A stretch of DNA of 64,000 bases from JASJBU01 sp963797085 (GTDB lineage: Bacteria > Pseudomonadota > Gammaproteobacteria > Chromatiales > Chromatiaceae), in assembly GCA_963797085.1 (NCBI GenBank), contig CAWCOA010000011.1:310001-374000 (forward strand), written 5' to 3'. The notes beneath the pieces were generated by a model. That model made no database searches. It worked only from the letters and a program-made list of their open reading frames with translations, and was not told where the DNA came from. Position numbers and translations under genes: made by a program. This document shows positions 48,140 through 56,900 of this stretch, piece by piece (within the stretch, counting starts at the first letter, position 1; every line of letters starts with the position of its first letter).

Positions 48140-48811
48140 TTACTGAATCTGCGCTACATCATTGATGGATACCTGACCAAGTCCGGCGAGGTTGAGACGC
48201 ACCCCGCCCGCACCTCCCAAGCTGACACTTTCCACCTCGGCAGCCACCAGCACATTGGGCGCCATCTCCACGTCATCCATGGTGGCCAGCGCCGAAACCT
48301 GGTAGATCCCGGCAGGCATATAATCACCACTGTCGTTGTAACCATCCCAGCTGAATGCCAATGCCCCTTCTTCATGACTCCCGAGTTCCAGCTCACGCAC
48401 CAGCGCGCCGGAGGCATCGGAAATCTGCACCCTGACATTGCCGGCGGCGGCGGGCAATTCAACGCTGCCACCCAGTGCGCCACCCTGGGTTAAGGTAGCG
48501 ACATTTCCCGCCACCAGGACATCATGTCCCACCAGGTTGGTCGCCTGCAGCGCCTGATCGGAGGTGATGGTGCTGCTCAGGTTGCTGAAGGAACTGTTCA
48601 GCTCGTCGATTCCAGACACTGTGGCGAACTGGGAAATCTGTGTTGCCAGCTCAGTGTTCTCCATGGGTTTGAAAGGGTCCTGATGGGTCAGCTCAGTCAC
48701 CATCAGATTCATGAAGTCGTCGAGTTTCAGGCCTTCGTCCTTGGTCTGTTGCTGCTCAGTGTTGAGCCCCAGATTTGTGTAGATATCCGCGTCGTTATTG
48801 ATCGTATTCAT
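48140..48811 (-). CDS. flgD: Hook capping protein FlgD
   Basis: A 223-residue hook scaffold that caps the growing hook. The N-terminal export region includes LKLDDFMNLMVTELTHQDPF (residues 29-48), followed by LATQISQFATVSGIDELNSS. The C-terminal tudor/FnIII-like part holds FSWDGYNDSGDYMPAGIYQV, which is the family mark. It lies between flgC and flgE. Confidence 0.95.
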   Translation of the reverse strand: MNTINNDADIYTNLGLNTEQQQTKDEGLKLDDFMNLMVTELTHQDPFKPMENTELATQISQFATVSGIDELNSSFSNLSSTITSDQALQATNLVGHDVLVAGNVATLTQGGALGGSVELPAAAGNVRVQISDASGALVRELELGSHEEGALAFSWDGYNDSGDYMPAGIYQVSALATMDDVEMAPNVLVAAEVESVSLGGAGGVRLNLAGLGQVSINDVAQIQ

Positions 48812-48821
48812 CTTCTACTCC

Positions 48822-49235
48822 TTACTGACCCATGCGCAGGGTGGCCATCAACAACTGCTTGGCGGCACTGGCGACCTCAACATTGTTCTGATAAGAACGG
48901 GAGGCAGACATCATATTCGCCATCTCCTCAATCATGTTGACATTCGGTCGGAAGATATACCCCTCCTCATCCGCCAACGGATGATCCGGCGAGAACTCCT
49001 TGATCAATGGGGACTGACTCTCCACCACCCCGGCCATCTTTACCCCGATAGCCGGAGCGTCAGCATTCGACTGATCCAGCATGGCTTTGAATACTGGCTG
49101 GCGGGCTCGGTAGGTCTGATCGATACTACTGCTCACCGAATCGGCATTCGCCATGTTGCTCGCCACCAGATTCAGACGCAGGCTCTGTGCGCTCATGCCG
49201 GTAGCGGCGGTATCAAAAATCTTCAGCATGGACAT
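48822..49235 (-). CDS. flgC: Flagellar proximal rod protein FlgC
   Basis: A 137-residue rod protein. MLKIFDTAATGMSAQSLRLN, LVASNMANADSVSSSIDQTY at the start, and PNVNMIEEMANMMSASRSYQ, NNVEVASAAKQLLMATLRM at the end, are FlgC signatures. It starts 2 bases after the flgB stop and is followed by flgD. Confidence 0.95.
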   Translation of the reverse strand: MSMLKIFDTAATGMSAQSLRLNLVASNMANADSVSSSIDQTYRARQPVFKAMLDQSNADAPAIGVKMAGVVESQSPLIKEFSPDHPLADEEGYIFRPNVNMIEEMANMMSASRSYQNNVEVASAAKQLLMATLRMGQ

Positions 49236-49237
49236 AC

Positions 49238-49627
49238 TTACTCTCCTTTAATGGCCTTGCGCAGGCCACTGATCTTGCCATTCAGAAATCCAAGGCTGGC
49301 CTGATACTCAATCGAATTCGCGGAGAAAGCGGTATGCTCCTGCTCCGTATCAACGGTGTTACCATCCAGAGAGGCTTGCATGGGGGTCCGGTAGAGCATC
49401 TGTGCTGCAGGAATCAGCCCGTTATCCGGCTGGATGTGGCGCTGGCTGGTGGTACGCACGCGCACTGACCCTTGAAGTTCCTGATTAAGGACTTTATGGA
49501 AATCGAAATCCCTGGCCTTATAACCGGGCGTGTCTGAATTGGCCAGATTGCTCGCGATCACTTCCGCACGCTGCGAGCGCAGCATCAAGGCCCGAGGGTG
49601 AATACCAAATGCGTCGTCAAAATTCAT
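49238..49627 (-). CDS. flgB: Flagellar proximal rod protein FlgB
   Basis: A 129-residue rod subunit, first of the flgBCDEFGHIJKL operon. I prefer ATG 49627 (MNFDDAFGIHPRALMLRSQR) to an in-frame ATG at 49639. Family motifs: RAEVIASNLANSDTPGYKAR and DFDFHKVLNQELQ, with the C-terminus IEYQASLGFLNGKISGLRKA. A sigma-54 type promoter lies 37 bases upstream of this start. Confidence 0.94.
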   Translation of the reverse strand: MNFDDAFGIHPRALMLRSQRAEVIASNLANSDTPGYKARDFDFHKVLNQELQGSVRVRTTSQRHIQPDNGLIPAAQMLYRTPMQASLDGNTVDTEQEHTAFSANSIEYQASLGFLNGKISGLRKAIKGE

Positions 49628-49663
49628 CCGATGCTCCAAAGCAAATCATTTGCTGCAGAACAC

Positions 49664-49680
49664 AGCACTATTCATGCCAA
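49664..49680 (-). promoter_or_regulatory. Sigma-54 promoter of the flgB operon
   Basis: On the minus strand TTGGCATGAATAGTGCT matches TTGGCAC-N5-TTGCW in its critical parts: GG at -24 and GC at -12 with exactly 10 bases between them. It suits an early/middle class flagellar operon under an FleQ/FlrC-type hierarchy. The rest of the 49640-49812 gap holds no gene. Confidence 0.6.
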
Positions 49681-49812
49681 TGGACCTGTCTGTGGATTAC
49701 CCAATCAATCGCATAGGGAGTAACTGGGGAAAACGGCAATGGATTGCCGCAATTCGGCAAGGCTTGCCGGGAAGGGGATTCTTACGGGGTTTAGAACAAG
49801 GCTGAACGAGGC

Positions 49813-50658
49813 TTAGTCTTTCAAGCGATAGGAGATACAGCCACTCCCAACCAGCATCTCAAACCTGTCGGAGAGCTGATTGATGGACTCGGTCGAACCC
49901 AGAAAGAGATGACCGCCGGGATTTAAAGCGCGAGCCATCCGGTTAATGATATCCCGCTTTAAATCATTGGAGAAATAGATCAGCACATTCCGGCAAAAGA
50001 TCATGTCAAAGCGGCCAAGGCTTTCATAACTACTGGTCAAATTGAGCTCCCTGAAGCGCACCCGCTGACGCACCTCGGGACGCACCTCCAGACAGTCCTG
50101 CTTGGCAACAAAGAAACGTCTGCTCTGTTCGGGGGTCAGGCCGCGATCGGTGGCTATCCCGCAATAGACGCCGGTACGAGCCTGCTCCAGCACCCTGGTT
50201 GAGATATCCGTGGCAAGTATTTCTACCGGTCTCTTGTGTGCCGAGCGCGCAGAATTTGCATATTCTTCCACCGTCATGCTCAAGTTATATGGCTCCTGAC
50301 CGCTCGAACAGGCTGCCGACCAGATGCGTATCGAGCGATCCAGTTTCTGCCCAATGGACGGGAGAATCTTCTCCTTGAGCAGATTAAAATGACCGATATC
50401 TCTAAACCAGAATGTCTCGTTGGTGGTCATTGCATCAATGACCCGTACTTTGAGCCCACCTTTCCCGGGTGACCTCAACTGCTCAAGCAGCCCAGCCAAG
50501 CTATCGATTCCAGACTCGAGCATCAGCCCATTAAGGCGACTGGTAACCAGATACTCCTTGCCACTGCCAAGCAAGATACCGCAAGCCTGTTGCAGAAAAT
50601 CTTGAAATGCCTGGTATTCAGCGGGTTTGATTGAAGCGATGGTAGCTCGGTGTGGCAT
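49813..50658 (-). CDS. cheR: Chemotaxis protein methyltransferase CheR
   Basis: A 281-residue S-adenosylmethionine-dependent methyltransferase that methylates glutamates of chemoreceptors. The N-terminal helical domain includes FQDFLQQACGILLGSGKEYL and MTTNETFWFRDIGHFNLLKE; the SAM-binding domain holds IRIWSAACSSGQEPYNLSMT (motif I), EILATDISTRVLEQARTGVY and FDMIFCRNVLIYF. It lies 40 bases after cheV, as in Pseudomonas and Vibrio (cheV-cheR upstream of flgB). Confidence 0.95.
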   Translation of the reverse strand: MPHRATIASIKPAEYQAFQDFLQQACGILLGSGKEYLVTSRLNGLMLESGIDSLAGLLEQLRSPGKGGLKVRVIDAMTTNETFWFRDIGHFNLLKEKILPSIGQKLDRSIRIWSAACSSGQEPYNLSMTVEEYANSARSAHKRPVEILATDISTRVLEQARTGVYCGIATDRGLTPEQSRRFFVAKQDCLEVRPEVRQRVRFRELNLTSSYESLGRFDMIFCRNVLIYFSNDLKRDIINRMARALNPGGHLFLGSTESINQLSDRFEMLVGSGCISYRLKD

Positions 50659-50698
50659 CTGTACGACTTATCGTATCCTTGAAATTTAATCCTGAAGT

Positions 50699-51616
50699 TT
50701 ACGCCAGGGTCTTGATTTGTTCGGTTACCATCTCCACCAGCTCATCTGGATTGAACTTCGGTAAAAAGTGATTCGCGCCGACCTTCCTCACCATCGCTTC
50801 ATTGAATACTCCACTCAATGACGAGTGCAAAATGACGTGAAGGTCCGCAAGCTTGGGATTCTGGCGAATCGCCATGACCAGCGCATAACCGTCCATTCTC
50901 GGCATTTCGATATCCGAGATCACCATCGCCAGCCAATCACTCACCTGGCCCTCTTCAGCCCAGGCTTCCAGTTGCTTGAGGGCTTCACTACCATCTTTTT
51001 TGACGATGGATTCCAGGCCTATCTCATCCAAAACCCGGGTTATCTGCTTACGCGCAACGACAGAATCGTCGACGACGAGGATTTTCTTTTCCTGCAGATT
51101 GGCCTCGAGTTCTTCCGTAGGCTGAGTAATCGTCTCGTCAATACCCAGTATTTCACTGAGAACCTTCTCCACGTCGATGATTTCCACCAGCTTATCATCA
51201 ACCTTGGTGACCGCAGTCATATATGCTCCCCACCCCAAGCCTATCGGTGGCGGCAGGATACTCTCCCAGTTGATGTTGATGATGCGCTCTACAGCACCCA
51301 CAAGAAAACCGAGCATCGTACGATTGTATTCGGTAATGATGACAAAGTAGTCGGCGGGGTTTCCCATTCTCTGCCCACCAACCGCATGTGAAAGATCCAT
51401 CACGGGAATATTCGTCCCGCGGAGACTGGCAATACCGCGAATCACAGGATTAGAGCCGGGGATGTCGGTTAATGGAGGGCAATGCACGACCTCTTTCACC
51501 TTGAACACATTGATGCCGAAGAGCTGCTTACCATGCAAACGAAACATCAGCATCTCCAGACTGTTCTGACCGGCCATCTGTGTTCTCAAGTCAATATCAT
51601 CGAGTATGCCGGCCAT
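50699..51616 (-). CDS. cheV: Chemotaxis coupling protein CheV
   Basis: A 305-residue protein with an N-terminal CheW-like domain (about residues 20-155: LMFRLHGKQLFGINVFKVKE, IPGSNPVIRGIASLRGTNIP, VMDLSHAVG) and a C-terminal receiver domain (about 172-300: KKILVVDDSVVARKQITRVL, AMVISDIEMPRMDGYALVMA). It couples receptors to CheA and may act as a phosphate sink. It has a predicted sigma-28 promoter and is divergent from flgA. Confidence 0.95.
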   Translation of the reverse strand: MAGILDDIDLRTQMAGQNSLEMLMFRLHGKQLFGINVFKVKEVVHCPPLTDIPGSNPVIRGIASLRGTNIPVMDLSHAVGGQRMGNPADYFVIITEYNRTMLGFLVGAVERIININWESILPPPIGLGWGAYMTAVTKVDDKLVEIIDVEKVLSEILGIDETITQPTEELEANLQEKKILVVDDSVVARKQITRVLDEIGLESIVKKDGSEALKQLEAWAEEGQVSDWLAMVISDIEMPRMDGYALVMAIRQNPKLADLHVILHSSLSGVFNEAMVRKVGANHFLPKFNPDELVEMVTEQIKTLA

Positions 51617-51659
51617 TTTTTCACTCCCCCCAAGGGTCTCTAAAGCACAACCTTTTTAT

Positions 51660-51686
51660 CTGGCGGCAGTGTAAAAACCATCTTTA
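51660..51686 (-). promoter_or_regulatory. Sigma-28 promoter of cheV
   Basis: On the minus strand TAAAGATG, 11 bases, then GCCGCCAG: good -35 (TAAAG) and -10 core (GCCG) at the correct spacing, 44 bases before the cheV ATG at 51616. The -10 second half (CCAG) is poor. The remaining cheV-flgA gap, 51687-51917, contains no other gene. Confidence 0.55.
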
Positions 51687-51917
51687 ATCTCCCCTGCGAC
51701 CTCAGTTTCTCATTGGAACATTTATTGCGTATCCATAGGGAACAAGCCGATCTATACCCCTTAACACAGCATACGGAGTTTCGTGACAACGCTAAATATT
51801 TCCATAACAACATGAAAAGTGAGAGTATATTATTCGCCATCCCCATTATCTACCCAGATAACAGGCCGGCAACAATCCAGCCTTCACGACCCGAAAAGAC
51901 GGAAATACGACACACCA

Positions 51918-52625
51918 ATGAAACTTGTCAAAGCCATCGCTCAGTTGCTGTTATTGCTAGTTCCCTGTCTGAATTACGCACAGTCTGGAAGTGGCATCCA
52001 TCAGCCTCATGAAGAGATCCTCGCCGCCGCAAGGCAGCATCTGCAAGACCAGATGAGCCACAGCTCCGGCAAGCTAAAGATCACATTCACTCCTCTCGAT
52101 CATCGGCTCAAGTTAACACGCTGCGAGTTACCCCTGGAGACCATCAGCTCCGGTAATACTGGGAGCAAAGGAAAAACCACTGTGGAAGTGAAGTGCGGCG
52201 CCCCAAAACCCTGGAAGCTCTATGTGACTGCAACTCTGGGGCTTGAAGGGCCGGTGGTGGTTGCCAGGCATGACCTGAGTCGTGGAACCGCTATCAGTGC
52301 AAATGATATCCAGCTGGTCATCCAGGATACCAATCACCTGCTGCGGGGGCATTACGATTCGCCATCACAAGTCATCGGCCGAACCCTCAAACGCAACCTG
52401 CGACGCAACCAGGTGGTCACCCCCAGTCTGCTGGCCGTGCAGAAGACCATCAACCGAGGACAGATGGTAACTATTCTGGCAGGTCATTCCGGCATCGAGG
52501 TGAGAATGAAAGGCAAGGCGTTACGCAATGGCAATCCGGGCGATCTCATTCCGGTGCAGAACCTCAGGTCAAAAAAGAAGCTCGAAGCCAGAGTGATGTC
52601 GGCTGGAATGGTTCGCATTGAATGA
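51918..52625 (+). CDS. flgA: Flagellar P-ring assembly chaperone FlgA
   Basis: A 235-residue periplasmic chaperone for FlgI. ATG 51918 gives the signal peptide MKLVKAIAQLLLLLVPCLNY with cleavage near YAQ; the frame is open 99 bases upstream without a signal. The C-terminal SAF-type domain has VVVARHDLSRGTAISANDIQ and IGRTLKRNLRRNQVVTPSLL, then GQMVTILAGHSGIEVRMKGK, the family signature. It is followed by flgM, with its own promoter. Confidence 0.93.
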   Translation: MKLVKAIAQLLLLLVPCLNYAQSGSGIHQPHEEILAAARQHLQDQMSHSSGKLKITFTPLDHRLKLTRCELPLETISSGNTGSKGKTTVEVKCGAPKPWKLYVTATLGLEGPVVVARHDLSRGTAISANDIQLVIQDTNHLLRGHYDSPSQVIGRTLKRNLRRNQVVTPSLLAVQKTINRGQMVTILAGHSGIEVRMKGKALRNGNPGDLIPVQNLRSKKKLEARVMSAGMVRIE

Positions 52626-52645
52626 CAAAAATGCCCCTTCAACTC

Positions 52646-52672
52646 TAAAGTAAGCACATAGGATGCCGATTC
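52646..52672 (+). promoter_or_regulatory. Sigma-28 promoter of flgM
   Basis: TAAAGTAA, exactly 11 bases, then GCCGATTC: 6/8 and 6/8 matches to TAAAGTTT-N11-GCCGATAA. It ends 33 bases before the flgM ATG at 52705, so FliA would activate its own inhibitor, a known late-class loop. Confidence 0.8.
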
Positions 52673-52704
52673 CAGTTCCAAGACAAATCAATCATAGGTG
52701 AGTC

Positions 52705-53016
52705 ATGGCGGTTAAAATCAGTAGTCTATCCAGCGGAAGCCTGCAGGGTGTCGGAGGTGGCAATTCAGTCGATCGCACCGATGAAACCGCTGGCGGCCAA
52801 TCCCTGCATAAGACTCATGCGGGCAGTGATGACACCATCAATCTTACCAGCAACGCATCCCAGTTACAGGAACTCGAGAACCGGATCTCACAGATGTCTG
52901 TGGTAGATGCTCAGCAGGTCGAAGAGGTACAACTGAAATTGGCAACCGGAAGCTTTCGCATCGATCCCGAGAGTTCTGCAAACAAGCTTCTGATGATGGA
53001 ACTCTCCCTGCCATAG
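52705..53016 (+). CDS. flgM: Anti-sigma-28 factor FlgM
   Basis: A 103-residue inhibitor of FliA that is exported through the completed hook. The C-terminal binding region, TINLTSNASQLQELENRIS, VVDAQQVEEVQLKLATGSFR, IDPESSANKLLMMEL, is conserved; the N-terminus is disordered. It is preceded by a predicted sigma-28 promoter and followed by flgN. Confidence 0.93.
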   Translation: MAVKISSLSSGSLQGVGGGNSVDRTDETAGGQSLHKTHAGSDDTINLTSNASQLQELENRISQMSVVDAQQVEEVQLKLATGSFRIDPESSANKLLMMELSLP

Positions 53017-53036
53017 CACCTATCTGGACAGAGCGC

Positions 53037-53522
53037 ATGACAACAAAAACACACCCCCACTTCCTTTTCTCTCTAATCCTCCAGGCTGAAATCAAGCAGG
53101 TTCAGGTACTCTTGGAACTACTGACTGAGGAGTATCAGTTACTGCAGAGTCACACACCCGAGCCACTTGAAAAACTGACACAAAAAAAGCAACAGCAAAT
53201 TGAAAAGCTGGAGACCACAGTAATCCAGCAGAATCTATTTCTTCAGCAGCAGGAACTGACGCCAGACCGCAATGGCATAGAGAACTTCATTCAGCAAGCA
53301 CCCTCTGACAGCCCCATCAGGGCCCAATGGGAGGAGTTCGAAGAGTTACTGGATGCCAGTCGCAAACAGAATGAAATCAACGGCGGTATGCTTGCTCAAA
53401 GCCGTCGCCAGGTCACCCATGCCCTAAATTTATTGCATGGGATCACCGAAGCACAAAAGACCTACGGTCCTTCGGGTGAGTCATGTTCTACTCAAGCTGC
53501 CAAATCATTCGGCAGGGCCTAG
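53037..53522 (+). CDS. flgN: Flagellar export chaperone FlgN
   Basis: A 161-residue helical protein; FlgN escorts FlgK and FlgL. It has long helices (LILQAEIKQVQVLLELLTEE, LEKLTQKKQQQIEKLETTVI) and the C-terminal NEINGGMLAQSRRQVTHALN, then LLHGITEAQKTYGPSG, which are typical. It lies 20 bases after flgM. Confidence 0.92.
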   Translation: MTTKTHPHFLFSLILQAEIKQVQVLLELLTEEYQLLQSHTPEPLEKLTQKKQQQIEKLETTVIQQNLFLQQQELTPDRNGIENFIQQAPSDSPIRAQWEEFEELLDASRKQNEINGGMLAQSRRQVTHALNLLHGITEAQKTYGPSGESCSTQAAKSFGRA

Positions 53523-53612
53523 TACACTGTCAAGATAGAATAAATGATATACAAACATCACAATTAGAATAGTGCGAATCGGGACTAAACAACCTTTCCA
53601 ACGACTTGACCT

Positions 53613-54362
53613 ATGCTTTTAAATCGCTTTCAACGCCTGTTTGGTCATGATGAGTCGGTGGTGGACCATGCTAACTGGCTGACCGACAGGCAGCAGATCA
53701 TTCGCATCATACAGAGGCTCCAACAGAATCGCAGTCTACTGGAAGCCAGGATTGGTAATCACCCAGAAACCTTCAGCACAGCGGTGATCGGCCTTAATCC
53801 GAAAACCGGCATCATGGCCCTGGATGAAATCACTCCCGCCAAGGGTCACAAACTCTTCATGAAACACGGAGTCATCAACCTCTCTGGACGCTCCGATGGA
53901 GTCGAAGTGGAGTTTGATCTAGAGTTTATTGCACAACGCAGTCAGGCGGACATTGCTTACTACCAGGTCGGCATCCCCAAAGCGGTAATATATATACAAA
54001 GGAGAGATATCCACCGGGTACCCCTGAATGGCGCCCCGGTATTTCGTGGCCAGCGCGGACTCGAAGGTCAGCAGATACTCAACGGTTATGCATCCGATGT
54101 TTCACTACACGGAATCGGGATTGTACTGAAAAAATTTGAAACGCTGCACAAGGGTGAGGAATTCACCACATGCCTGGTTGAGATCCCCGGCAATCAACCC
54201 ATTTATTTCGGTCTTGAAATACGTTTTGCACAACAAATACAACACCGCAGAACAACCCGCATCGGCGGTCGTTTCCTTGACCTCAGCAAACACGAACGCA
54301 ACCGGTTGAAAAAGATCATCCTGCAAATGGAAAGAAAGCATGCAGCCTTGGGAGTCAGGTAG
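53613..54362 (+). CDS. PilZ-domain flagellar brake protein (YcgR type)
   Basis: A 249-residue protein with an N-terminal YcgR-like domain (about residues 20-115: QIIRIIQRLQQNRSLLEARI, AVIGLNPKTGIMALDEITP) and a PilZ domain (about 118-235). The c-di-GMP motif appears as QRRDIHRVPLNGAPVF, where the usual RxxxR is represented by RRDIHR, and NGYASDVSLHGIGIVL for D/N-x-S-x-x-G. On binding c-di-GMP such proteins slow the motor. It sits 91 bases after flgN, probably part of the motility regulon. Confidence 0.88.
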   Translation: MLLNRFQRLFGHDESVVDHANWLTDRQQIIRIIQRLQQNRSLLEARIGNHPETFSTAVIGLNPKTGIMALDEITPAKGHKLFMKHGVINLSGRSDGVEVEFDLEFIAQRSQADIAYYQVGIPKAVIYIQRRDIHRVPLNGAPVFRGQRGLEGQQILNGYASDVSLHGIGIVLKKFETLHKGEEFTTCLVEIPGNQPIYFGLEIRFAQQIQHRRTTRIGGRFLDLSKHERNRLKKIILQMERKHAALGVR

Positions 54363-54391
54363 GAAAGCTGTGAAGTATGCGAGTCCGGCAG

Positions 54392-55015
54392 CTAGATAAC
54401 GATTTCACTCTTTGCCAGGCGCAGCAGATCTGCCGGCCGATCAAGATCCCACAGCTCGGGTAATTCGCACCACTCCCACTGCATCTCCCGCAGACACTGG
54501 CGGGTCATTTCTGCGACAACTCCAGTACCCCAGGGTATGTCTTGAAAGAGACATCTCGCGGTACGTTTCAGCCCCAGCAAGACATAGCCCCCGTCCTCAG
54601 CTGGCCCAAGTACCGCATCTACACCGCCTGCAAGCCAGCTGAACACTTGTTCAAGCATGGGAAAGGTCAAGGCAGGGCAGTCGACGCCAAGCAGAACGAC
54701 CTGCTGATGACGCTGCAGGGCATCAGCTACCGCATAAGCCATGCGCTCACCCAGGTCTGCCCCTCGTTGCGCATGTAAAGTCAGTCCAGGGAGTTGTTGG
54801 AATTGTTGAAAAGCGACATGCGATGTATCGGGCGCGCACCACAGTTCAATCGACGCAAGTCGCTCACTGACCAAGCCGTCCAGTAGATTTTGCAGTAAAT
54901 TGCGATAAAGCCTGGTTGCGCCCTGCACACCCAGCGCAGGTATCAGGCGAGTTTTGACTTGCCCTTCAACCGGCGCCTTGGCAAAGATCAGGATAGCGCT
55001 TTGCGTGAACTGCAT
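54392..55015 (-). CDS. TIGR04282-type glycosyltransferase, arsenosugar-associated
   Basis: A 207-residue GT-A-fold enzyme of the DUF2064/TIGR04282 family. It has AILIFAKAPVEGQVKTRLIP at the start, VLLGVDCPALTFPMLEQVFS and the metal-site region AVLGPAEDGGYVLLGLKRTA, followed by IPWGTGVVAEMTRQCL. The ATG at 55015 is preferred over a TTG two codons upstream. It is encoded 25 bases downstream of arsS, a common pairing in arsenosugar or related arsenolipid synthesis. Its exact sugar donor is unknown. Confidence 0.83.
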   Translation of the reverse strand: MQFTQSAILIFAKAPVEGQVKTRLIPALGVQGATRLYRNLLQNLLDGLVSERLASIELWCAPDTSHVAFQQFQQLPGLTLHAQRGADLGERMAYAVADALQRHQQVVLLGVDCPALTFPMLEQVFSWLAGGVDAVLGPAEDGGYVLLGLKRTARCLFQDIPWGTGVVAEMTRQCLREMQWEWCELPELWDLDRPADLLRLAKSEIVI

Positions 55016-55039
55016 GAGCAATAATCAAGGAAACCCTGG

Positions 55040-56002
55040 TCAGTCCAGCGCGCCCCCGCAACTGCTGCCCTGCCCTGCCGTACATCCGTAACAGTGCTCA
55101 GCCACCTTTATCGAGCGACCGGCCAACTCAGTCTGCAGCAGATCCCGTAGATGGGGACGCGGAGCGTCAGGATTGAGCAGCGGCATATTCAGCATCTGGT
55201 TGAAATCGCAGTCATACAGATATCCCTGCCAATCCACACTGACCAGATGGCGGCACATCACGGCCTGCAAGTTCTCAGGTTGATGTGCATCCCGCAGCAA
55301 TTGCAGGTAGTTGTGGAATTCACCCTTGGACTGCAGATAGCTGCCAAATCGCTGTATCGGCATGTTGGTGATAGTGAATAACTGATTGAAGGAGATGCCA
55401 AAGCGCTCTGCCAGTTGTTTTTTATAATCGGCCTGCAACGATTCCTGCGGTGGCGGCAATGAAGGTCCAAGGGGATTGTAGACCAGGTTGAGTTCCAGTT
55501 TGCTTCCAGGCAGGCCGTATCCTAGCCCATTCAGACGCTTTAACCCGGCAATGCTGGCATCATAGGATCCCTTGCCTCGCTGACTGTCCACATTCTCCTG
55601 CAGATAACAGGGCAGCGAGGCGACAACCTCCACCTGATGCTCAGCGAGAAACTCCGCCAGATCCTCATGGCCTTCCTCTTCCAGGATGGTCAGATTGGAG
55701 CGATCGATAACATGCACATTCCTGGCTCTCGCCTGCGTTACAAGATAGCGGAATTCCGAATTCAGTTCCGGCGCACCGCCGGTCAGGTCGAGTGTCTGTA
55801 AGTTGTGTCTCTGCAAAAAATTCAGCACATCGTCGACTGTTTCGCGGGACATCTCCTCGGTGCGTTTCGGACCCGCATTCACATGGCAATGGACACATGA
55901 GAGATTGCAACGTAGTCCCAGATTGACCTGAAGGATCTGTAATTCTTCACGACTGATGGCGGGAAAACTGGTCGGCTGCAGATGATGGACGGTATCTAGC
56001 AT
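55040..56002 (-). CDS. arsS: Arsenosugar biosynthesis radical SAM protein ArsS
   Basis: A 320-residue radical SAM enzyme. The cluster motif CNLSCVHC (Cx3Cx2C) lies in LQVNLGLRCNLSCVHCHVN, residues 26-44, and the C-terminal DUF3641 region has VMCRHLVSVDWQGYLYDCDF, then HCYGCTAGQGSSCGG with further cysteines. ArsS forms the bond between dimethylarsinous acid and a SAM-derived 5'-deoxyadenosyl group, a step of arsenosugar synthesis. No arsM methylase is in this window. Confidence 0.9.
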   Translation of the reverse strand: MLDTVHHLQPTSFPAISREELQILQVNLGLRCNLSCVHCHVNAGPKRTEEMSRETVDDVLNFLQRHNLQTLDLTGGAPELNSEFRYLVTQARARNVHVIDRSNLTILEEEGHEDLAEFLAEHQVEVVASLPCYLQENVDSQRGKGSYDASIAGLKRLNGLGYGLPGSKLELNLVYNPLGPSLPPPQESLQADYKKQLAERFGISFNQLFTITNMPIQRFGSYLQSKGEFHNYLQLLRDAHQPENLQAVMCRHLVSVDWQGYLYDCDFNQMLNMPLLNPDAPRPHLRDLLQTELAGRSIKVAEHCYGCTAGQGSSCGGALD

Positions 56003-56444
56003 TTCAATCTATCCCTTGGACTAAAGGAAAACACCACAGGCAAGGCAAGCGTTTTGAGCAATTCATTAGTTCCCGTTAATACGTCTGTGAACTCACTGTG
56101 GATTCAAGTTTTTTGCTTATCACCAGTCGTCAACAGAGTTCCGCGTCGCCTCGATCCGCCGCGCAGAAACGAACAGTGTCATCTGCAGGCCGCCACAGTT
56201 ATCTCTTAGCAAACAATGCGGTAAATTTGAACCGGGTAATTTCAGGGAATTGGAAACAACAGGCATAGACAGGAACACCGGTACCCCGGACTTTTTGGTT
56301 ATCCCGAGCAGGGCTGTACCAATGCAGCGCTTGCATCGGGACCGAGCCAGCTCATGTATTTTACAATCAGGAATGACTAGATCTTCAGTCTCAGGGGACC
56401 TTTCACCGCATATAGATGAACCGGTAGTACTCCTGCTTTACTTG
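56003..56444. other. Intergenic stretch with no recognised gene
   Basis: About 440 bases between the arsS start and the CBS gene stop. I see no tRNA, terminator or convincing ORF. The plus-strand frame that opens at 56250 runs antisense through the CBS gene and is probably not coding. The arsS promoter should be in 56003-56150. Confidence 0.4.
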
Positions 56445-56900
56445 TTACTTGCACATATTCTCAGACAGATTGGCCTGAAAGATTGCCTTGTGGATATCGC
56501 CCAGACTGAGCATACCCACCAGGTTTCCGTCTTTCGCGACAGGAATACGCCGAAACTTGTGGCGCACCATGATTGTTGCGGCACGCAGAATATGCATTTC
56601 AGGACTTACCGTGATTACCCGTGGGGTCATGACATCTTCAACCTTGAGGTTCACCACATTCTTATACTGGCCCATCATCGAATCGTAGTCCGGTGTTGCC
56701 ATGATATCGGCAAAATCTTCCAGCTTGGGGAACATGCGGTGCAGTACGTCCTTTTCGGCTATGATGCCCAGCAACTCACCATCCTTTACCACCGGTAGAC
56801 CGCTGTAACGGAACAGGCACATCAAGGAAACCACATCTATCAGTTTGGTATCCGGGGTCACCGTCTTGGGTGCGTGGGACATGATTTCATTTACCAGCAT
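56445..56900 (-). CDS. CBS-domain pair protein
   Basis: A 151-residue protein made of two CBS motifs forming one Bateman module. The first covers residues 1-60 (IMSHAPKTVTPDTKLIDVVS, GLPVVKDGELLGIIAEKDVL) and the second residues 80-143 (VEDVMTPRVITVSPEMHILR, RRIPVAKDGNLVGMLSLGDI). It has no other domain. Stand-alone CBS proteins bind adenosine nucleotides and regulate partners; the partner here is unknown. It is monocistronic. Confidence 0.9.
   Translation of the reverse strand: MLVNEIMSHAPKTVTPDTKLIDVVSLMCLFRYSGLPVVKDGELLGIIAEKDVLHRMFPKLEDFADIMATPDYDSMMGQYKNVVNLKVEDVMTPRVITVSPEMHILRAATIMVRHKFRRIPVAKDGNLVGMLSLGDIHKAIFQANLSENMCK

Noticed and set aside
56250..56798. 182-codon plus-strand frame
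   Set aside because: Most of it is antisense to the CBS gene. The 5' part resembles nothing I know.
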